Source of the DNA: Beroe ovata
Taxonomy: Eukaryota > Ctenophora > Nuda > Beroida > Beroidae
Direction: 5' to 3'
Assembly: GCA_946803715.1 (NCBI GenBank)
Contig: CAMPET010000001.1
Location: forward strand, 736,938 to 764,022
DNA length: 27,085 nucleotides
Shown: in pieces, positions 20,061-27,085 of the stretch
How the letters are laid out: each line of letters begins with the position of its first letter
Position numbering within the stretch: position 1 is the first letter of the stretch
Notes under the pieces: generated by a model
Database searches by the model: none
Seen by the model: only the letters and a program-made list of their open reading frames with translations
What the model was told of the DNA's origin: nothing
Position numbers and translations under genes: made by a program

Positions 20061-20788
20061 ATCAATCATTACGAATATTGAATATGCGCGGCGCTACGCG
20101 TAATCGCATTCCCAAATTAGTCGATGCGTGCAAATCATGCTCATACGTCGCGCGCGAACGCCGAATTCTGCGCGTTGCATGTCCGGGGGTGCCTATAGTG
20201 TGAANGGGTTCAAAAATAACTTGTGAAATTACAATTCTTTTAGCAGTCGATATGCATTAAAGATGCTTTTTAACGCGTCGCCTCTTAAACCGCGCCCGAG
20301 GCTAGTATGAAAACATCTTTTAACAACTAGTCGACATATGCATTTTACGTGAAGTCGGAATAAGATTCTGCGCGCATTATTAACAAATCGTCCTTGCGCG
20401 TTTTTTGAACGCACGTTATTCATACGGAACGAACGAAGAATTGAGAATGTTGTCTCCTATCTGTTGTATTGTAGGGGCGTAGGGCTAGGGCTTTTCGCGT
20501 CCGTCGGCGCTACGAAACTGGGCCTGTATATATATTATATCGTAGACAGGCAACCTACGAGAATGCACACACGAGTGTATATACGCGCGGCGTCGCGTTG
20601 CGCAATGCGCGCCTTGCCTCTTATTTTACAATTTTATATGTTAAAGGGTGTTCACTGTTCCCGGGCCGCGTGCGGCGTGATGATCACCCAAATCACAAGT
20701 TCTCCGCGCGTGTCTCCGTGTTTTTTTTTGCGACTTTTCAGCAGTATAAGTGGCGCGGGCGCGCAACGTACGTGCACATTATAAAAAA
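20061..20788. other. CpG-rich intergenic block
   Basis: Repeated GCGCGC, CGCGCG and CGGCGC words in an otherwise AT-rich region. Open frames here are short, Arg/Ala-rich and unsupported. It may be a CpG-rich regulatory block or decayed repeats of the same class as at 16740-17140. Confidence 0.45.
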
Positions 20789-20891
20789 GGGTTTTTCCCT
20801 ACCGTCGGGTTTTTCCCTACCGTCGGCGCCGCGCAATTGTAATCCTTGCGATCAGGGATTAATGATTAAGTCCCGTCAGCAAGGCCAAGGG
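20789..20891. mobile_element. Degenerate relative of the Mutator-like miniature element
   Basis: The segment CCCTACCGTCGGCGCCGCGCAA...CCTTGC...CAGGGATTAA...GTCCCGTCAGCAAGG follows the order of copy 2 at 16514-16608 but lacks intact ends and any visible target duplication. Its left part contains an 18-bp direct duplication (20789-20806 and 20807-20824). Confidence 0.55.
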
Positions 20892-20971
20892 CAAGAAGAA
20901 ATGCAAGTCAGATACAAGTCAGATTTCATTTGAGATGACCTCTATTTCTTGCGAGCGCCTTCACTGATGAG

Positions 20972-21003
20972 AACGCGGCGAGCAGGCACGTTCTCGCCGC
21001 GTT
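20972..21003. repeat. Perfect GC-rich hairpin
   Basis: AACGCGGCGAG at 20972-20982 pairs perfectly with CTCGCCGCGTT at 20993-21003 across a 10-nt loop. There is no T-run after it; its role is unknown. Confidence 0.7.
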
Positions 21004-21405
21004 AAATATTCATCATCGCATTGAGCATGTTATTGAATATTGACTTGTCTGGCGATGCTAGACCGCTGATGCAAGCCGCGAACGATGTCATGATGAGTAA
21101 ACGTGAATGAAGTACATGATGTTTCCAAAGTTATTGAAAGTATTGAAACTTATTTGTATATGCCTGATTAGTTAATTCTATTTTCTTCTCTTGAGGTATG
21201 TTCTTGCTCCAAATACTTTACTATTAGGCAATGTTTAATCACCTTAGCAGAAAGATGGCGTTTTTCAGTGGTAGAGACTGTATTGAATTAAATTTTTTTG
21301 ATATGTGTGATGGTTTTATACCATAAATTCTTATCTTATCTTATCTTATCATCTGATGGGCACATGATCAGGTATTTAATTGATAGCAGTCATATCTCAA
21401 ATAGG
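21004..21405. promoter_or_regulatory. Upstream region of the glycoside hydrolase gene
   Basis: AT-rich sequence before the start codon at 21406, including a (TTATC)4 microsatellite at 21331-21350. It presumably holds the promoter and 5' UTR, but no defined core element was recognised. Confidence 0.4.
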
Positions 21406-24400
21406 ATGTCAGTATTATTTGTGATCACACTGGTGTTTGGTTTGGCATACAGTCTTGACAATGGCTTGGCAAAAACGCCACCAATGGGCTGGTTTGTAAT
21501 ATCAACCTGGTGTCAGAACATGTGAATGAGATACCCTTCTGATTAATTGAAACACATGAAATTATACTATGACAGGTTAAACTGGGAAAGATACAGATGC
21601 AACACAAACTGCAAGGATGACCCTGCTAACTGCATAAGTGCTGATCTATTCCTCACCATGGGTAAGAACTTATTTTAATCATCAGGAAATGAAGCTGTTA
21701 TTGAATTGGATAAGCAATCAACCAAAGCCACTTATAATAAGCCTGGAATTAATTGCAACTTTTCTTGAAACAGCAAAGCTTCTCAAGTACGAGGGTTATG
21801 CAGAAGTAGGGTATGAGTATGTCAACATAGATGACTGTTGGATGGAGCGCAAAAGAGGACCAGATGGCAAACTTGTTCCTAACCCAGACTTATTTCCAGA
21901 TGGAATTGCTGTAAGATACCCTAGTTCATAGTTGTGTTTTTTCCACAGAGGAGAAACTACAGCATTCTGTATCAATGCATGATGGAGCATTAATGATTAT
22001 TCTACCTATTACCTATTCCACATAAGCAATCCTCTCCTACAATATTCCCATCAGAAACTAGCAGATGATATACACGCTATGGGACTCAAGATTGGAATCT
22101 ATGAGGACTATGGCACTCACACATGTGGTGGATTTCCTGGAACCAGGGTAAGTGAATCAAACACAAGGAAAAATTTACTGTGAACGAAGGTTATGAATCT
22201 AACTTTGGTTAAGTCAGACTGGTCAAGGCCTAGCCTGTCACATGGGGTGGAGATGCTTGCTGTATGAGTGTATGGCATGTTTAAACACCCTAAACAAGAA
22301 ATCGAAACAGGGGGTCGTGGTGTTCCATGCAGACTAGTCTATTGCCCCAAAAGTTAATTTCTAAACCCAGATTAGAATTTGATAAGTTTCCCAGGGGTAA
22401 TGTCATGAGAAAAATGGTTGTGGATATTGAGCCCAATGAGCTAATAGAGTCTTAGTTTGCTCCACTTCAGACCATGGAGCACCAATCATGGAGCACCAAT
22501 CATGTGATGTTACTTTAAACCTGTCATGTACTGGTCATGTACTAAAGTCCACATTTTAAGATCTGTTTAGGCACATGATCATATCACTTCATACTACTGT
22601 CACTGTGCTGGAGGCAGATCTGTGTCCTTTGTTCACGAGAAAGAGTAAAGTTGTGACAATGATAAATCTGATCGAGTTGCTGACGGTGCAGGAGTCAAGT
22701 ATTATATCAAGATTCTCATAATGTAGGTATATAATGATCAATGATCATAGACCATAGTCGGGTTCGCTATTGACTGAGGTTAGCCTTGTAGTCTTGTACC
22801 TATTTAAAGAAAAAAAGGCTTAGAATTCACTCGATAATAATAGCCTCAATTGACACCGACTCCAGATCTTGCTCTGTTGGATCAGTTCAGAGGGGAGTGT
22901 GATCTTTGCAATACGTAGTTAGTACCACGTGCAATGTCAAATATCTCAACCAAGTCACCTGACTGTTTTTGCAAATGAACCAAGTCACATGGCTGATTTT
23001 ACAATCACGTGATTTCCAGCAGATGTCAGAAAGCGCTTCATGAGGCAGACAAATGACTGACATCCTCATCCTCTATTGCCTGACTACACTTTCTTCGTTA
23101 TGTGCCCTTGTGCGGTTCGTTTTTCTGTATTTTCACGTTGTACAGCTTGTGTGTATAGCATGATTATCATGTTTAATAAATAAAATGGGCATAAGTCCGT
23201 TTGCCACTTTGGCCAAGACCGGCGCCAAACCTGCATTAGACCGGCGTTAGACCGGCGTTAGACCGGCATTAGACCGGCGTTAGACCTGCGTAAGACCGGC
23301 GCCTGGCCAAAGTGGCAAACGGACTTATGCCCATAAAATATAGTTGTAGCAATATGACAGGAATTGACTGGGAGGGTATCAACAAGAAGTTGCCTACTGG
23401 GCCCGACTCTGAATCCAAGAAGAAGCGGAAGCAGCTATTCAGCAGCTTTGACAATGGGAACGGCATTCTCTCCTATGCTGAGGTAGAGAGGGGGATAAAG
23501 TTTGTCCTCAACATTGATGAGTTTATGGATGCTAAACCGGCAATCATGCAAGCATACAAGATTGCTAAGAGCTCGGAGCTGTCAACCCGTACCGATGGCC
23601 GGGGAGATGAATACATCGAACTAAGGGAGTTCCGATTCTTTCTCCTCTCTCTACGCCAGTATTTTGAGTACTACGTGGCTTTCCAACAAGCTGACACGGA
23701 CTCCGATCATCGGATAAGTTTAGAGGAGTTCAAAACTGCAAAACCACTTGTCGAGAAGTGGGTGGGTCCCATCCAAAACATGGACGAGGAATTCAGGGTG
23801 ATCGATAAAAATGCCGGGGGATGGATTCTTTTTGATGAGTTTTGTGAGTGGGCCATCGCCAAAAATCTCTCTGTCGAGCCAAAAGACGAATAGATGGTAC
23901 CGATAATGGGGTGAAAACTGTAATGGTTTTCATGGTTAAGACTATAGAGTATCATGTGACATTTTATTTGTTATTCATACATCATCAATTATTGTACGTT
24001 TATTCTACGTAAAATGATTTTTATTTCGGTAACGGAATGATGTAATAAATAATCAGTCAATTGGCATCGAGTGTCATGGAGAATGATGCCAAGGGGAATG
24101 ATGTCAAGGGGAATGGTGTCAAGGGGAATGGCGTCAAGGGAAGCGGCGTCTAGGAAAATGGTGTCAATGGAAGCAGTTTCAAGGGAAAGTGGTGTCAAGG
24201 GAAAGTGGTGTCAAGGGAAAGTGGTGTCAATGGAAGTGGTATCAAGGGAACTGGTGCCAAAGAAAGTGGCGTCAGACACGTTGGTAATGATGTCAAAGTG
24301 GTGTTAGAAGAATTAGTGTCAGGGAAAGAACTAGTCCGGCTATGAGGAAGGGCATTCAGGTCAAAATATAAATCTTAAAGTCGTATGCCCGTATGGTAAC

Positions 24401-26952
24401 TCGTTGAGCTACTACTTTTCAGGGTCACATTGAAGATGATGTCAACCTATTTGCGAAGTGGAACATAGATTCTCTGAAACTTGACGGATGTTTCTGTAAC
24501 ACAACTGAGTTTGCTGAAGGTACCCCACTTCTTCTCAAATTCTCATGTGACACCACTGACAGAAAACACCACTCCGACTGGTTTCACAACTACATGGATA
24601 GTTTCAGTACAAATTTCACATACGCTGACACCATAGCTTTCCTAACCATAGCTTTCCGAACAAACGCTGTTCAAAACTCGCTGACACCAACAGAATCCGT
24701 TAACACCACTAGCAACCGTTGACACCACTTGCAACCGTTGACATGACTAGGAACAGTTAACACCACCGGCAAAAGTTGACACCACAACCTAACCAGGGTA
24801 TCCAGCAGTGAGCCGTGCTCTAAACGCCACGGGCCGTCCAATTCTGTATAGTTGCAGCTGGCCAGCATATTTGAAGCACAAAGATGAGGTTCCCTATGCT
24901 GACATTGCCGAAAATTGTAACTTGTGGAGGAATTGGGCTGACATATCCGACTCATGGAACTCAGTCCAGAACATAATCAACTGGTGGGTCAAGCACAGAG
25001 CTTCCTCTAACAATTATTACAGAGGTTCTTCTATGATTTCTCCAAAGTGACTAGAAATTCAAGTCGTTATGGAGAGTTCCGACTTTGGATATCCTTAAGT
25101 CTAGTAAACGTAACAGCAGCGTAATGATTGCTAAGCCGTGATTCCCTGTGTCCTCATGATGGGAAATGCTACAGAACTGCTTCCTGATAACGCACACTTC
25201 TCAAATTTCAGTCTCATTACACATTTTGGACAATAATACGATATCGATTATCTGCTGTTTAGTGTTTGTTACGCGACCTTCTTATCACAATCGCAGGAGT
25301 AAACTGAGTCTAAAAATACATATCATATCACTAAGTGGAGAATGTAATTTGATTTAGAGTCCGAATTGAGGGCAAGGTGTATGACGGTTGTTAACGTCAG
25401 CTCCCCATGTCCAGGTTTGGTGACAATCACGGAGACCTAGCCTCATTCTCTGGTCCTGGGAGCTGGAACGATCCCGATATGCTGATTATCGGAGACTACG
25501 GTCTCTCGTTCGAACAAAGCCAAACTCAGGTGCCAGTAACATGCCCTTATGCAGTGTTATGTTTGATATCAGGGGGTGTTATTATTGCGTGCTATACTTC
25601 ATCTTCAGATGGCTATGTGGGCTATGATGGCAGCGCCGCTATACATGAGTAATGATCTGAGGAACATACAGCAGTGGCAAAAGGACATTCTCACGAACCA
25701 GGAAGTCATTGCAGTCGATCAGGTAGTGACTTTATGAATAAACGCTGGCTAGGATGGTTGAGTGAGTGATTGATAGAATGATCAATTTCACATTTTATAC
25801 GACGCGCGCCGCCGACGTATGTCAAACTCAAGTAAGCGAAGGCGCAACATGTGCTTTATTGCGCGCGCGCGCATAGCCCGTCATCGATCCTATAATTTCG
25901 TTTTTCGATGCCCTCGGCAATTAGGAAGGATCGGTGAAAGGTGATTTCGTGGCAAGATCGAATTGATAACATCTTGGTGTAAAATGGCCTGATGCAGTGC
26001 ATTTTACAAAAGATGATCACGAGGAGTTAAAGTTTGGTTATTAAGTTGGAGTTAAAGTTTAGATTATTATCAAGACAATCTGGTTCCCGCGCTAGTGCCA
26101 TGCCGCTTGCCAGTGTCATTTCTAAGATTACTTCCTTCCCTCTGTACGATGACTTCCCTACATTGCCTGGCGTTACAGGGGGTTTCTCTGGAATCAGATT
26201 ATACAAATCCAAATAATGAATAGAACATTGTAGTTGTTAGAAAATGATAATAAGAAAACAAAATCTGCATAAAGGAGCAATACTGAAACCGACATGATAA
26301 TCAAGTTGAATAAATTTGAAACTATGATGACCGAAGTGAGCCTCTATAAAAATTAGGTTAGAGCGTCTAAAAGCTGTTATAAATCTATAATCATCGTGAA
26401 TATTGTCGTAGTTCATATTTCACATGATGCTGAAAATTAAAGTATAAAGGCTCGCATGTGCTCCCTAAATTCCTATGCGAATTCGATTGTAGGTAAATAA
26501 TTCATATACCTGATTAGGTAGCAAAAGTGCCCGGCAGCATATATGAATGCACATGAATTATCCCACCTCAACAGAGGGAATAGAATTGTGATTAACTCGG
26601 GAAATTTTACATATTCACAATTTACATCAAAAGAATTAGAACGGCTATTGCATGGAGTCTATCGCGTTGTCCTTGGAATATGCGACATAATATGCTACTC
26701 CTTGAAATCTTTAGAAAACTGAAAAAAGCAATACTCGGGAACTTTTAACTTTACATATATTATATTATCTAGAAATCCTAATGCTAAATGCATGAAAAAT
26801 ACTATAAAACTCAACTGCCCTTCGAGACAATTATATCAAGTTCTAAACTACCTACACGACATGACATTCTTATCTCGCATACTTTTCAGGACCCCATGGG
26901 TAAACAGGGACAAAGGGTGTACCAAGATGAGAAGAAACATATTGAATACTGG
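21406..26952 (+). CDS. NAGA: Alpha-N-acetylgalactosaminidase-like glycoside hydrolase (GH27), first nine exons, 3' partial
   Basis: Exons 21406-21491, 21576-21661, 21774-21910, 22055-22147, 24423-24519, 24797-24983, 25415-25529, 25609-25722 and 26890-26952 join in frame to 326 residues. A signal peptide ([16 protein letters not shown]) precedes [13 protein letters not shown], the GH27 opening. Family blocks follow in order: [36 protein letters not shown] (nucleophile Asp), [21 protein letters not shown] (acid/base Asp), [29 protein letters not shown] and DPMGKQG. The SCSWPAY loop has Ser and Ala where alpha-galactosidase A has Glu and Leu, matching the alpha-N-acetylgalactosaminidase type. 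The enzyme should remove terminal alpha-GalNAc in lysosomes or be secreted. The C-terminal beta-sandwich domain lies beyond the right edge. Start 21406 was chosen because it gives the signal peptide; the in-frame extension upstream does not. Confidence 0.93.
23185..23334. repeat. 31-bp perfect inverted repeat enclosing 11-bp tandem repeats
   Basis: Arms at 23185-23215 and 23304-23334 are perfect reverse complements over 31 bp. Between them, 23235-23300 holds six copies of an 11-bp unit (GTTAGACCGGC and variants), with GGCGCC just inside both arms. The right arm runs into the EF-hand frame and carries its most upstream ATG (23327). It resembles a miniature inverted-repeat element; no clear target duplication was found. 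Confidence 0.9.
23327..23893 (+). CDS. Calflagin-like EF-hand calcium-binding protein, single exon, nested
   Basis: An uninterrupted frame of 188 residues from ATG 23327, or 179 from ATG 23354 ([10 protein letters not shown]), which I favour because the first nine codons partly derive from the inverted repeat. Residue positions below count from 23354. A helical start ([12 protein letters not shown]) leads into a degenerate first EF loop, [11 protein letters not shown], one residue short. Canonical loops follow: [12 protein letters not shown] (about 76-87), [12 protein letters not shown] (about 109-120) and [12 protein letters not shown] (about 146-157). The order and the words between them (EFRFFLL...[27 protein letters not shown]) match the calflagin/FCaBP family known from trypanosome flagella. 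It should be a Ca2+ sensor. No N-terminal Met-Gly acylation site is visible, unlike trypanosomal members. It lies in sense orientation in an intron of the hydrolase gene. An acceptor-like ACAG at 23357-23360 leaves open an upstream exon. Confidence 0.85.
   Translation: MPIKYSCSNMTGIDWEGINKKLPTGPDSESKKKRKQLFSSFDNGNGILSYAEVERGIKFVLNIDEFMDAKPAIMQAYKIAKSSELSTRTDGRGDEYIELREFRFFLLSLRQYFEYYVAFQQADTDSDHRISLEEFKTAKPLVEKWVGPIQNMDEEFRVIDKNAGGWILFDEFCEWAIAKNLSVEPKDE
24044..24049 (+). terminator. Poly(A) signal of the nested EF-hand gene
   Basis: AATAAA lies 151 nt after the EF-hand stop codon, followed by T/G-containing sequence. It supports an independent transcript ending inside the hydrolase intron. 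Confidence 0.55.
24067..24308. repeat. GTGTCAAGGG minisatellite, array 1
   Basis: About 15 imperfect copies of a 15-16 bp unit (GTGTCAAGGGAAAGTG and variants), including three exact GTGGTGTCAA cores near 24188-24230. It ends about 115 bp before exon 5 of the hydrolase gene. Confidence 0.85.
24546..24789. repeat. TTGACACCAC minisatellite, array 2
   Basis: Imperfect copies of a 15-19 bp unit (GTTGACACCACTTGCAACC), densest from 24665 to 24789, filling most of the intron after exon 5. The core TTGACACCAC is the exact reverse complement of the GTGGTGTCAA core of array 1. Confidence 0.8.
24984..25414. other. Sixth intron of the GH27 gene
   Basis: A 431-nt intron starting with the strong donor GTGGGT. 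The donor was chosen over later candidates because it gives [19 protein letters not shown], the same spacing as NW to GPGHW in known alpha-N-acetylgalactosaminidase. The frame stays open for some codons past the donor, which is misleading. Confidence 0.65.
25723..26889. other. Eighth intron of the GH27 gene
   Basis: A 1,167-nt intron. A GCGCGC-rich patch (25801-25880) resembles those at 16740-17140 and 20061-20788. The rest is AT-rich, with no recognised exon or RNA gene. Confidence 0.6.
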
Positions 26953-27002
26953 GTGAGTACTTACCCCGTCTGAATAACAAGTAACTACTCAATGTGACTT
27001 TC

Positions 27003-27085
27003 GGGTGCTCTACTCTGGGTGAGTGCTCTACTCTGTGTGAGTGCTCTACTCTGGGTGAGTACTCTACTCTGGGTGAGTGCTCTAC
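27003..27085. repeat. 18-bp minisatellite at right edge
   Basis: At least four and a half copies of GTGAGTGCTCTACTCTGG, continuing past the window edge. The array starts about 50 bp inside the intron after the exon 9 donor. Each unit contains GG|GTGAGT, a consensus 5' splice site. Confidence 0.9.

Larger units (their letters stand above)
22148..24422. other. Large fourth intron of the GH27 gene
   Basis: At 2,275 nt this is the longest intron of the gene. It contains a duplicated CATGGAGCACCAAT motif near 22474-22502, an inverted-repeat element (23185-23334), a nested EF-hand gene and a GTGTCAAGGG minisatellite (24067-24308). The stretch 22148-23184 shows nothing else recognisable. Confidence 0.75.

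Noticed and set aside
20464-20933. Overlapping plus-strand frames of 106 and 111 codons
   Set aside because: Lie in CpG-rich sequence and run into the degenerate miniature element; Arg/Ala-rich with no domain.
25003-25050. Continuation of the hydrolase frame past 24983 (to SSMISPK)
   Set aside because: A phase-compatible donor also exists near 25047, but the GTGGGT donor at 24984 gives exactly the family spacing between NW and [10 protein letters not shown].
1-27085. CRISPR array, tRNA or rRNA genes, prokaryotic operon
   Set aside because: The tandem repeats are minisatellites without unique spacers, I recognised no cloverleaf or rRNA sequence, and the spliced genes are clearly eukaryotic.

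Overview
The window is animal nuclear DNA. Genes are split by many mostly short introns (about 65-160 nt, with a few of 0.7-2.3 kb). Splice sites are GT-AG, and one gene encodes a large Ig-domain receptor. No bacterial, viral or organellar features are seen. The short introns, compact spacing, an Ig receptor without an obvious vertebrate counterpart and a calflagin-like EF-hand protein would fit a sponge or another early-branching animal, but this is inference. Four ambiguous bases (near 13018, 15327, 17502, 20205) mark it as draft assembly.

Layout. (1) 109-2414, minus strand: the N-terminal part of a charged, probably nuclear protein with an 18-copy 13-residue helical repeat; it runs off the left edge. 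(2) 2960-6318, minus: a complete eight-exon gene for a 363-residue coiled-coil protein resembling CCDC89. (3) 6926-15152, plus, head-to-head with the previous gene: a complete gene of about 23 exons for a type I membrane receptor of about 1,706 residues. It has a signal peptide split over two exons, about 14 Ig domains, one transmembrane helix and a tail with six repeated tyrosine motifs (consensus EYxxCEI). (4) 15153-21405: about 6.2 kb with no supported gene. It holds two short elements with Mutator-type ends and 9-bp target duplications, a degenerate relative, a 1.2-kb purine-rich minisatellite, and several GCGCGC-rich patches and inverted repeats. (5) 21406-26952, plus: the first nine exons of a glycoside hydrolase family 27 enzyme. 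Its specificity loop (SCSWPAY) points to alpha-N-acetylgalactosaminidase; it runs off the right edge. (6) 23327/23354-23893, plus: a single-exon calflagin-like EF-hand gene nested in the fourth intron of that enzyme gene, with its own poly(A) signal and a 31-bp perfect inverted repeat abutting its start.

Reading frame is conserved across every splice junction proposed for the four spliced genes. In the receptor, total exon length is divisible by three and all but two exon ends were unambiguous. The genes do not form an evident functional pathway. The points most worth following up are the receptor's amplified tyrosine tail and extra cysteine pairs, the nested EF-hand gene with its hairpin, the complementary minisatellites flanking the catalytic exon of the hydrolase, and the Mutator-like miniature elements.
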